Assembly: GCA_018241965.1 (NCBI GenBank)
Contig: JAFECS010000032.1
Location: 1-64,000, forward strand
DNA length: 64,000 nucleotides
Direction of reading: 5' to 3'
Origin: Pseudomonadota bacterium
GTDB taxonomy: Bacteria; Pseudomonadota; Gammaproteobacteria; Berkiellales; Berkiellaceae
The translations under genes were made by a program, and so were the position numbers. The notes beneath the pieces are model-generated. The model was not told the origin of the DNA. It saw only the letters and a list, made by a program, of their open reading frames with translations, and did no database searches. Every line of letters begins with the position of its first letter. Position 1 is the stretch's first letter. Positions 42,121 to 50,258 of the stretch are shown one piece after another.

Positions 42121-43476
42121 CTAGCTTCTTTGCATTTCACTATCGATAGGGCAACAATAAGTCTCCCTTAAGGTGAAAATTAGCAAGAAAGCTAAAAAGG
42201 TGGCCGCAGGTAAAATAAGCATGGCTGTTTGATAGCTGTCAGCGCCATATACTTTAGCCTGATCGACTATCTGACCTTTCCATGTCCAATCTAATATTTT
42301 AGCCACTAACACTTGGCAAATGGCAAAAGCGCTTACCAAGAAATTGGTCAAAGCCACAACGGTACCTGCTAAATTTTGCGGGCAATTTTCACGCCCTACA
42401 GCAAAGCAGATCACCTCAACGCTGGCCATCATCCCAATTAAAAATAACAATACTTTAACTTGAGTTAACGTTAAGCCAGGATAATATAAGAACACTAACA
42501 AGAAGACGGTAACTAACAGCGCCCCAATCATCATCGGGATCTTACGTCTTTGCACTTTGTCAGATAAAAACCCAGCCAAGGGCGCGCCCACGGCAATGCC
42601 TAATAAAATCATGGTGACAGCGCGTGCGGCATCGGTTGCGTCAAAATTATGAATAGTTTGTAGATACAATTTCCCCCAAAGTTCGGGGAATACCATCACC
42701 GGCGACCATAACAAGCCACCAATAACGCCGTTAATCCAAATTTGCTTATTTTTCATTGCATCAAGAATTTCACGGCCAAGCTGCTTATAACTACCACAAG
42801 AAGTTTTTTTGGTATCGTCAATCGCGGTAATGCCTGATTGTGAAGGAGAATTGCGAACAACAAGCCAAATAATGGGAACCAGTAAAAAGCCAATGTAACT
42901 TGAATAGAGGATGGTATCGCGCCAACCTACTTGTTGGATAAGATCGCCCAAAATAATATCGCCCTGCATAGCGCCTACCATGCCTAGCGTTGTAGTTAAT
43001 CCTGAAATCATGGCGAAACGATTGGGTGGCAACCAGTTCGTTGCTAATTTTAAAACCCCGACAAAAGCAAATGCTGAACCAAAACCAATTGCAAAACGCG
43101 CACCTGCGGCAATCCACCAAGATTCTGTGCTTCCAAACACAGCGGTACCCACAGCACAGCAAAACACGGCGATGGTAATAATCCACCTTGGACCATATCT
43201 GTCCATTAACAAACCAACGGGAAGCTGCATGGGGGTATAAGCGTAATAATAAAAGGCGCTCAAGTGGCCAACCATGGTTGCATCGAGGTACTGACCGTGG
43301 ACACTAAAGGCTCTTTGTAATTCTGGGACCATCAGCCCTGGGGTAATTCTTAAGAGATATTCATAGCAGTAGAATGCGGCAGCTAAGCCGCAAATCACCC
43401 AAGGAAGGATGTTTGCTATAAAGCTAGATGTTGTCGTAATTGTCTGTTTTTCTGCCAAGGGAATCTTCCCAGTCAT
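42121..43476 (-). CDS. major facilitator superfamily transporter
   Basis: 451 residues with twelve hydrophobic segments in two groups of six. The MFS motif between helices 2 and 3 is visible as GLLMDRYGPRW (near residue 88) and its repeat in the second half as GFLSDKVQRRK (near 307). The N-terminal half also has RFAIGFGSAFAFVG. It is a secondary transporter of the inner membrane; the substrate is not apparent. Related transporters in Legionella import nutrients from the host vacuole, but I see nothing that assigns this one. It lies upstream of the small lipoprotein gene. Confidence 0.9.
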   Translation of the reverse strand: MTGKIPLAEKQTITTTSSFIANILPWVICGLAAAFYCYEYLLRITPGLMVPELQRAFSVHGQYLDATMVGHLSAFYYYAYTPMQLPVGLLMDRYGPRWIITIAVFCCAVGTAVFGSTESWWIAAGARFAIGFGSAFAFVGVLKLATNWLPPNRFAMISGLTTTLGMVGAMQGDIILGDLIQQVGWRDTILYSSYIGFLLVPIIWLVVRNSPSQSGITAIDDTKKTSCGSYKQLGREILDAMKNKQIWINGVIGGLLWSPVMVFPELWGKLYLQTIHNFDATDAARAVTMILLGIAVGAPLAGFLSDKVQRRKIPMMIGALLVTVFLLVFLYYPGLTLTQVKVLLFLIGMMASVEVICFAVGRENCPQNLAGTVVALTNFLVSAFAICQVLVAKILDWTWKGQIVDQAKVYGADSYQTAMLILPAATFLAFLLIFTLRETYCCPIDSEMQRS

Positions 43477-43610
43477 TTAACTATTCAATTTCCGTCAATT
43501 TGCCAAGGGAGAACCCTACGGCATTAACGCCATCTAATCAAGAGTTGATTTTTTCCAGGTTCTACCATTTTAGGTAATCATGCCATAAAACTATAGAATT
43601 TGTTCTGTTC

Positions 43611-43681
43611 GTAGGGGCGCAGCCTGTCTGCGCCCATCAAATCTTAGTTTTATAGGGCGCATACAGGATGCGCTCCTACAA
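43611..43681. repeat. MITE-like intergenic inverted-repeat element
   Basis: Outer arms GTAGG and CCTAC enclose two hairpins built from the same sequence: GGGCGCA-GCCTGTC-TGCGCCC and GGGCGCA-TACAGGA-TGCGCTC. The halves are inverted copies of each other. It lies between the MFS gene and the lapD-like gene, next to their 5' and 3' ends respectively. Confidence 0.65.
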
Positions 43682-43696
43682 ATAACCCGCTCAATT

Positions 43697-45646
43697 TTAA
43701 ATTTCACTCTCTGTTGGTTTGCCAACAAAGTACCCTTGCACCCCATCCACTTTAAGCTCAAGCAATGCTTTATATTCGGCCTCGGTTTCAACCGATTCAG
43801 CAATAACATAAATCCCCAAACTTCTGGCGATATCAATTAAGGAGCGGATAAAAAACTGATGCTCTTCATTTTCATGGACATTTCTAATAAAGCTGCCATC
43901 AATTTTAAGATAATTTAATTTTAAATTAAAAAGATAGGAAAACGAGCTTAAATTTTTACCGTAATGATCGATAGACGTTTGGCAACCTAAAGCAGAGAAT
44001 TTTAAGAAAAATTCTCTGGCTCTTTCGATACGGGTGATAATGCCATATTCAGGAAATTCTAAAATAAGCTGTTTTGCTTTTTTGCCCAGGTTTTTTGCTT
44101 TATCCAGCAGCCATTTTTTGAATTCTTCATTATCTAAGGATTTTGCGGATAAATTCACACAATAATGCAAACTATTCTTAGATTGCAGTATTCGGTTAAT
44201 CACATTTTCGATGACTACTTTGTCTAATACCATAACTTGGTTTAACCTTTCAGCCATCGGCATAAAAACACCGGCCGAAATAATGTTATTTTCATCTAAT
44301 TTGATGCGCATGAGCGTTTCAACTATCTCAAGTTCCGGATGCCCCAGGAGTTGGGTTTTTTGGAAATACAGTAGAATTTTATTTTCCCGTGCAACTCTTT
44401 CAAAAATAGCTTTCCACTCTTGCTGACCTTGTACATCTTGCGGACGTACCCCTTCAAGACAATGCCACTCATTGGCCCCTTGCATTTGTGCTTGTCTTAA
44501 CGCCATGTCCACTTGAGACATAATCTCTTTTTTGGCAGCGCCTGCGCTGAAAATCACCACGCCTACCGATCCCACATCAGCAACTTTACTCAACCCTTTA
44601 TATTTGAAATCCTTAAAGGATTGACAGATATTTTTTGCCACCTCGATGGCAACTTCTTTACTTTTGTTTGGTAATACCACAAATATGCTGGCCCCTTTAG
44701 CGTGGGCAATGATAGCGCTATCAAATTTTTTGCAACTTTCAACCACAGCAAAGGCAACATGTTGTAATAACAAATCCCCTTCCTGGAAGCCATAGTTGTC
44801 GTTGTATTCTTTGAAATTTTTAATCTCAATTAAAAACAATGCGCCGCTGGGTAACTTTTCTTTATCGATGAGTAAATAGTCAAATTGCAGATCAAAATAC
44901 TGCCTATTGCCCAATTTGGTAACAGGATCTTTAAAGGCTTGTTCACGCAGTTTTTCAGTTTGTTGTACTTGTTCTTCAAATAACTGCTTTAACCTTTTAG
45001 ACATATTGTTCATGGCTTCAACAACTAAGCGCAAATCAAATGTCCAAGGTAACGTTTCTTGTACAGCAAATTGTTGATTACAAATAGCCATCGCTTGTGT
45101 GGTAATTGCTCTTAAGGGGCGTAAAATAATGTAAAGCAACGCACCACCTAGCATCATCGCAAGGATGGCGGTCATTACAAACCATTGCACCGAATCAATA
45201 AAGGTTAACCATATTTGTTGATAGGCAAACCCTGGGTTACTGACAATTTTAACTGAACCTACTTTGCTCCAACCATCCATGATTAAAGCTTCTTTTTGAG
45301 GTGTTTCTAAAGGCAGATGTTTAATAAACCACTCAGGAACACCATAGAATTTTACTTGCTGATGACGCTCTACAATAGGTTTGCCGTCCTTGCCTTCGAC
45401 GATGATGGTTTTGTAATAGCCTCTGTCCCATACCGCATCAACCGCTCGGGAGGCAGTCACTTCATCATTTTTTTTCATAATGGTGGTTAATGTCAGCCCA
45501 AGTGCGGTAGCCGTATCTTGTGAATGCGACGCAAGTTGTTGGTTCAGAAATGACTGGGTGTTTTTAACCACAAAGGTAATCATTCCCGTAAACAAACATA
45601 ACAAAATGATCAACCCTGAAAGCATTAATTGGCGGCTCAGCGTCAT
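43697..45646 (-). CDS. lapD: LapD-like c-di-GMP receptor with degenerate GGDEF and EAL domains
   Basis: 649 residues. Two membrane helices (~7-27 and ~155-175) flank a periplasmic output domain with GW at 125-126, matching the Trp that LapD uses to hold LapG, and NPGFAYQQIW near 137-146. A HAMP region and a coiled coil follow. The GGDEF domain (~238-395) has KGAS in place of GGDE, and the EAL domain (~410-649) has ETL at 443-445 and IDHYG for DDFG, so neither should be catalytic. LapD senses c-di-GMP in the cytoplasm and sequesters the protease LapG in the periplasm, keeping a surface adhesin attached. The lapG-like gene ends one base upstream, so the two are co-translated. Confidence 0.9.
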   Translation of the reverse strand: MTLSRQLMLSGLIILLCLFTGMITFVVKNTQSFLNQQLASHSQDTATALGLTLTTIMKKNDEVTASRAVDAVWDRGYYKTIIVEGKDGKPIVERHQQVKFYGVPEWFIKHLPLETPQKEALIMDGWSKVGSVKIVSNPGFAYQQIWLTFIDSVQWFVMTAILAMMLGGALLYIILRPLRAITTQAMAICNQQFAVQETLPWTFDLRLVVEAMNNMSKRLKQLFEEQVQQTEKLREQAFKDPVTKLGNRQYFDLQFDYLLIDKEKLPSGALFLIEIKNFKEYNDNYGFQEGDLLLQHVAFAVVESCKKFDSAIIAHAKGASIFVVLPNKSKEVAIEVAKNICQSFKDFKYKGLSKVADVGSVGVVIFSAGAAKKEIMSQVDMALRQAQMQGANEWHCLEGVRPQDVQGQQEWKAIFERVARENKILLYFQKTQLLGHPELEIVETLMRIKLDENNIISAGVFMPMAERLNQVMVLDKVVIENVINRILQSKNSLHYCVNLSAKSLDNEEFKKWLLDKAKNLGKKAKQLILEFPEYGIITRIERAREFFLKFSALGCQTSIDHYGKNLSSFSYLFNLKLNYLKIDGSFIRNVHENEEHQFFIRSLIDIARSLGIYVIAESVETEAEYKALLELKVDGVQGYFVGKPTESEI

Positions 45647-45647
45647 T

Positions 45648-46382
45648 TCACATATCCTTCCATTTCGAAATCTTTCCTGACTTCATTCTTTCACTTAATT
45701 CAACCCATCTCTTCAAATCGGTGGGTTGTCCAATCTGGTTTCCCTTACCTAATTCTTTTGCTTGCCATAGCCCTGTACCATTAAAACCATAAATAGGCGT
45801 TAAATCTGTGCGTTTATCTGCAGGTAAAATTTCTTTGTTGATGTTATCTAAAACCAACGGAACAGCATCAGGCGTTTCATAGTAAAGCAGCACCATATGT
45901 GCTTGGGCGTAAAAAGTATCGTTGCCAGAAAATTTAACGTACATAATCAGCATCTTGTCGTCTGGCACCCCAAGATCGAGTAATGAAAAATACTTTGCCA
46001 CAGCAAAATCTTCACAATCCCCTGCGCCTGAAACAACAAACTCAAGCGGCGTAGCCCAATAATCTTCCACGCCCCAATGCGCCAAATCTTTACGGTATTC
46101 TAAAAGGTTGAAGAAGGTATTAACCGCTTCTAGTTTTTTCGCGGTAGGAACGTCTTTATTATCATTAATTACTTTTTGCCAAGTGATAAGGCGTCGCTTA
46201 GGATATTCTCCATAATTTTTAGAAATTTCATCTAAATAACTTTGTGAAAACTCTGTTGCTGCTAAACCAATAACAGATAACAGCAAAAGTAATAAAATTA
46301 AAAAAGGCGTTAGCGTTAAGCCACTAGCATTACGAAATCGAGTGAAGGAATGATTTATTGAGGGGTTTACTAAGCCTAGCAT
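45648..46382 (-). CDS. lapG: LapG-like periplasmic cysteine protease
   Basis: 244 residues with one hydrophobic N-terminal segment (~24-42) acting as signal or anchor. The bacterial transglutaminase-like cysteine protease domain has Cys123 in GAGDCEDFA, His162 in AQAHMVLLYY and Asp179 in LVLDNIN. The His-Asp spacing of 17 equals that in Pseudomonas LapG, and the acidic pair after the Cys is part of its calcium site. LapG cuts the N-terminus of a large type I-secreted adhesin and releases it from the surface when LapD lets it go. It sits between the TolC-like and lapD-like genes in one run. The adhesin itself is not in the window. Confidence 0.93.
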   Translation of the reverse strand: MLGLVNPSINHSFTRFRNASGLTLTPFLILLLLLLSVIGLAATEFSQSYLDEISKNYGEYPKRRLITWQKVINDNKDVPTAKKLEAVNTFFNLLEYRKDLAHWGVEDYWATPLEFVVSGAGDCEDFAVAKYFSLLDLGVPDDKMLIMYVKFSGNDTFYAQAHMVLLYYETPDAVPLVLDNINKEILPADKRTDLTPIYGFNGTGLWQAKELGKGNQIGQPTDLKRWVELSERMKSGKISKWKDM

Positions 46383-46397
46383 AGTGCTAAAAAAAGT

Positions 46398-46418
46398 AGG
46401 GCGGGATATACCCGCCCT
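46398..46418 (-). terminator. intrinsic terminator or attenuator between the TolC-like and lapG-like genes
   Basis: An eight-base stem AGGGCGGG/CCCGCCCT with a five-base loop, followed on the minus strand by TACTTTTTTT, right after the TolC-like gene. It would reduce transcription into lapG and lapD. Confidence 0.8.
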
Positions 46419-46432
46419 GAATGTTACCCTGA

Positions 46433-47896
46433 TTAAATATGACCTGGTGCATCTCTATAATCGAATAGATCTACATCAGCTTTATTAAAGAAGCGTGAGG
46501 TACCATCCATTAATGCAGTAGGTTTAGGAATTACTTGTTTTGGTAATGCAATTCCCATTGCTTCGGTTAAGCAACCTGCAGCATTTAACACACGATATGT
46601 ACCTAACAGCTCGGTATATTTACCATTGATATAGTTAGTTTTTGCGCCGTAAAGCTCATTTTCAGAATCTAATAGGTCAAGTAAGGTACGTTGACCAATA
46701 TTAAATTGCTTTTGATAAGCATCACTGGTTCTCATGCTCGCATCAACATGTTCTTTGAAGTAACGCAATTGTCTTTTAGCCGTGTTATAGGTACTCCAGG
46801 CTAAGCGTACACTTTCAACAACTTGACGGAACGCACGATTTTGCACTTCTTGCGCTTCTTGCAGTTTGTAGCAAGTTCTGCCGATGTTGGCGAGATCTTT
46901 ACCACCGCTGAACAAGTTCCAACGTGCACGAATCATAGCGGAGTTATCATCGGTATCACCAGGTGAACCGTCTAAGTTATGATTACGTGTCATGCCTAAT
47001 TGAAGATCAAATCTGGGAACAAAAGCTGCTTTAGCAACTTTACGCTCTGCGCGTACCACATTGGTATCTTCAACAGAAGCGCGAAGAACTGGGTGGTGTT
47101 TAATACCCATTTCAACCGCATCATGTTCATTGGCAGGGAAGTGTTCTGCAAAATCAGGTTTTACTAAGTGGTTTGGAACAGGAATACCCACTTTACGTAA
47201 GAATTCGGTTTCTGCATCTGCAAGATTAGCTTCTTCAGCCATTAAATTTGTTCTTGCTAATGCCACACGACCTTCAGCTTGATCTAAATCTGCTTTACGG
47301 CCAATACCACCTTCACTACGCTTTTGAATTTGCCCATAAATGGACTCGTGCTTAGCCAGATTTTCTCTGTTAACTTGTACCAGTTCTCTTCTCATGAGGA
47401 CATCTAAGTAAGCTTTAACGGCATCTAAAGCCACATCTTGTGCTGTGCCATTAACACGCCAAGATTCAGCCCGAACTCGCGCCTTTTTACCTTCAACGTC
47501 ATGAAACACGGCCAAACCATCAAACAACATTTGAGAAGCAATTAAGCTAAACTCTGTACGAGTTAAAGTTTTAGTTCCTTCCAAAGGCATACCAGCTGTA
47601 GGTGGTACCGCAACGTTTGGTACAGCAGCTAGCAATGGGTTAGAAGCTCGTGTTGTTGGATTATTTGTATATTGTTCACCCCAACCTGTAGCAAGATCAA
47701 CAGTTGGAAGGTAACCAGCATACGATTGTCTCAATTCCTTATCGACCATATCTCTTGTATTTGTTTCGATCAAGAGATCAGGAGAGGTCGCAAGCGTGTG
47801 AGCTACCGCTTCTTTAAGGGTATACGCAAATGCTTGGCTTCCAAAAGTCAACGCGATTGAAGGTAAGAGTATTTTTAAAAATCTATTTTTTGACAT
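46433..47896 (-). CDS. TolC/LapE-family outer-membrane channel
   Basis: 487 residues. The signal peptide (MSKNRFLKILLPSIALTFG, ending QAFA before YTL) is followed by two repeats of the outer-membrane efflux protein fold: first half YTLKEAVAHTLATSPDL ... LDVLMRRELVQVNRENL; second half VEMGIKHHPVLRASVED ... GQRTLLDLLDSENELYGAKT. The trimeric channel lets type I secretion substrates cross the outer membrane. With the LapB- and LapC-like genes upstream it completes a type I system and, since the C39 exporter operon has no channel of its own, could also serve it. The gap of ~230 bases upstream suggests its own promoter. A strong terminator follows. Confidence 0.93.
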   Translation of the reverse strand: MSKNRFLKILLPSIALTFGSQAFAYTLKEAVAHTLATSPDLLIETNTRDMVDKELRQSYAGYLPTVDLATGWGEQYTNNPTTRASNPLLAAVPNVAVPPTAGMPLEGTKTLTRTEFSLIASQMLFDGLAVFHDVEGKKARVRAESWRVNGTAQDVALDAVKAYLDVLMRRELVQVNRENLAKHESIYGQIQKRSEGGIGRKADLDQAEGRVALARTNLMAEEANLADAETEFLRKVGIPVPNHLVKPDFAEHFPANEHDAVEMGIKHHPVLRASVEDTNVVRAERKVAKAAFVPRFDLQLGMTRNHNLDGSPGDTDDNSAMIRARWNLFSGGKDLANIGRTCYKLQEAQEVQNRAFRQVVESVRLAWSTYNTAKRQLRYFKEHVDASMRTSDAYQKQFNIGQRTLLDLLDSENELYGAKTNYINGKYTELLGTYRVLNAAGCLTEAMGIALPKQVIPKPTALMDGTSRFFNKADVDLFDYRDAPGHI

Positions 47897-48127
47897 ATCT
47901 TTGTCCGCTCTTTCCGTCTATCCTTATACGCCCGCAGGACACTAGCATTAACAGGCAACAACTATTTATAGCTGGTTACCTACTATCCTAAAGATAGATA
48001 AGCTAGCTTGTCCATCTCGTGTAATATACCCTTCAATGTGAAGAAAGTGAATTTTTTCAGCACAGATAGTTATAAATATTATTTTAAAGTGCAAAAGTAA
48101 GAAGAAGTTGCTAACTAAAAACGAGGA

Positions 48128-48847
48128 TTAATGATGTTTATTTGTGGGATCACTCTGTTTTTCTGAAGCGCTTACTGCTTTACCGCCATGCCATATCGCA
48201 GATAATTGCTGATGTCTGTTCATATATAGTGCAAGCTGCAACCTATCTGTGATACCAATTTTACGAAAGATCACTCCTAAGTGCGCTTTTACGGTTCTTT
48301 CAGATATGTTTAGTTGTTCAGCTATTCTTCTATTGCTAGCACCGGTTGCAACCAATCCCGCAATTTCACTTTCTCTGGGTGTCATTGCTGCAACGCCCTT
48401 ATCTAAACGTTGCGCCTCAGCATGTTTGACCTGTGTGATATCTTCAATTTCGGATAATAGTCTTGAAACAAACTTCCTATCTACCCAAAGCTCATTTGAA
48501 AGCACTGTTTTTACAACTTTAGGCAACAGATCTAAGTTAATATCAAAACTACAATAAGCTTTAGCGCCAAAAAGCACAGCAGAGATCTCTTCACGTTGAT
48601 TAGGTGATTTGGTCATCACCACAATATGCAAATCGGGTTGAATTTCCCTTAAGGCTGAAACCTCATTAATCCCTGCATCACCCAAGAGTGCTATATCAAC
48701 TATCAACACCTCAAAGTTCACTTTCTTAAGACAAAGATCCAAAGCACGCTTTTCATGCACATCCACCTCGTACACTTGATAAAAAGGTACCAGAGATTTG
48801 CGCCAAGAAACCGCACGCTCTGTTTCACCACAGGCAATCAGTATCAT
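48128..48847 (-). CDS. LuxR/NarL-type response regulator with atypical receiver
   Basis: 239 residues. The receiver-like half (~1-115) has the phospho-acceptor position Asp51 in VLIVDIALLG, but the acidic pair near the N-terminus is missing (ILIACGETE) and the usual C-terminal lysine motif is replaced (GAKAYCSFD). It may therefore be regulated without ordinary phosphorylation. The DNA-binding half (~155-220) is a clear LuxR helix-turn-helix: MTPRESEIAGLVATGASNRR followed by IAEQLNISERTVKAHL. The start codon lies one base after the stop of the LapC-like gene, so it is part of the secretion operon and probably regulates it or the adhesin. The target genes cannot be seen. Confidence 0.88.
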   Translation of the reverse strand: MILIACGETERAVSWRKSLVPFYQVYEVDVHEKRALDLCLKKVNFEVLIVDIALLGDAGINEVSALREIQPDLHIVVMTKSPNQREEISAVLFGAKAYCSFDINLDLLPKVVKTVLSNELWVDRKFVSRLLSEIEDITQVKHAEAQRLDKGVAAMTPRESEIAGLVATGASNRRIAEQLNISERTVKAHLGVIFRKIGITDRLQLALYMNRHQQLSAIWHGGKAVSASEKQSDPTNKHH

Positions 48848-48848
48848 A

Positions 48849-50258
48849 TTACCTTTCTCTCATGGCATTTTTCTTTGCTTTAATGATTGGTTTGAGTAAA
48901 TATTCAAGTACTGTCTTTTGGCCAGTTAAAATATCAACTGTAGCACTCATACCAGGGATAATTTGTAAGCGCTCTCCATGTTTTCCGATTAAGTAACTTC
49001 TTTCGGTGGTTCTAACACGGATTTGATAAAACGGATTTCCTTTTTCGTCGGTAATGGTGTCCGCGCTGATATGCTCAACAATTGCCTTTAAGCCACCGTA
49101 TATTGAAAAATCATAGGCGGAAATTTTAACCGTTGCGGGTAACCCTGGTCTTAAGAAGCCAATGTCTGCTGGTCTAATATTAGCTTCAATCAATAAGGTA
49201 TCATTCAAGGGTACAATTTTTATAAGATCTTGACCTGGTTGTACAATACCGCCGATGGTGGTGACTTTGACCTCATTGATGGTTCCTTGTACCGGGGATC
49301 TGACAATGGTACGGCGCACCCTGTCAGCAGCTGCTAAATTGGTTTCATTTAATTTATTAAATTCTGCTTTAGCCGTGTTGGTATCTGAAAGTGCTTCAGT
49401 TTTAAAAGAAATTAATAGCTCTTCAATTTTCTTTTGTGCACCGGCTAAATTGGCTTCTAATTTAGGAATAGAAAGATCAGTTTGTTCCAGATCCCCAGAT
49501 AAATCATTCACCGTACGTTCAAGCCGTAATACTTCCACCTCAGAAACGGCGCCTTGACTAATCAGTGGTTTGGTTAGATTCAACTCTTTTTTAACCAAGT
49601 CCAAGCTACGTTGTAATTGATCTTTCTTTTGTCTAGCTCCCATCAGCTCTTGCTTTTTTTGCTCAGCTTCATCTTTTAAAATATTGAGCTTTACTTGCAA
49701 TTCTTTTTTGCGAGATTCATAAAGATTTTTTTCTGCATTAACGTATTGTGGATATTGTTGTTCCAACTCTGAGGGAAATTTTAATTCTTCCCCATTTGTT
49801 TCTGCTCCCAGGCGTATCAATTTGGCTTTTAATGCTGCCATCTGCGTTTCATTTTCTTTTAAAGAAGACACAAAACGAGTATCATCGATGATCATTAAAA
49901 CCTGATCTTTTTCAACAACATCACCAATCTTGACGCGAATATCTTTAACAATACCCCCTTCTAAGTTTTGTATGACTTGCATATTACTAGAAGGGATCAC
50001 TTTCCCTTGGCCGACTGTTACCACATCTAACGTGGCAAAACTTGCCCAAATAAGCGCAATAAACAAAAATGCCATCGATGCTACAAGAATAATATGATAT
50101 CTCACCGGCACGCCTTCTAGTGTTGCTGCACTAGAATCGGTCATAAATTCAATATCAACTTCCTTGATATCTTCTTTGCGTTTGAGCTCGCGCAGATCAT
50201 TCACCACTGCGGGAAGATTCTGTACTTTTTTTAGAGCCTTTTGAATTTTATCGCGCAT
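48849..50258 (-). CDS. LapC-like HlyD-family adaptor of the type I secretion system
   Basis: 469 residues. An N-terminal cytoplasmic part (~1-50) precedes one membrane helix (~55-77, ILVASMAFLFIALIWASFA). The periplasmic part has the first lipoyl half (NLEGGIVKDIRVKIGDVVEKDQ), a long coiled coil (~140-310) and the second half (RSPVQGTINEVKVTTIGGIV), then a barrel region ending near LLKPIIKAKK. This is the standard layout of adaptors joining a LapB-type ABC transporter to a TolC-type channel. It overlaps the transporter gene by 11 bases and is followed by the LuxR gene after one base, so the three are translated from one message. Confidence 0.92.
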   Translation of the reverse strand: MRDKIQKALKKVQNLPAVVNDLRELKRKEDIKEVDIEFMTDSSAATLEGVPVRYHIILVASMAFLFIALIWASFATLDVVTVGQGKVIPSSNMQVIQNLEGGIVKDIRVKIGDVVEKDQVLMIIDDTRFVSSLKENETQMAALKAKLIRLGAETNGEELKFPSELEQQYPQYVNAEKNLYESRKKELQVKLNILKDEAEQKKQELMGARQKKDQLQRSLDLVKKELNLTKPLISQGAVSEVEVLRLERTVNDLSGDLEQTDLSIPKLEANLAGAQKKIEELLISFKTEALSDTNTAKAEFNKLNETNLAAADRVRRTIVRSPVQGTINEVKVTTIGGIVQPGQDLIKIVPLNDTLLIEANIRPADIGFLRPGLPATVKISAYDFSIYGGLKAIVEHISADTITDEKGNPFYQIRVRTTERSYLIGKHGERLQIIPGMSATVDILTGQKTVLEYLLKPIIKAKKNAMRER

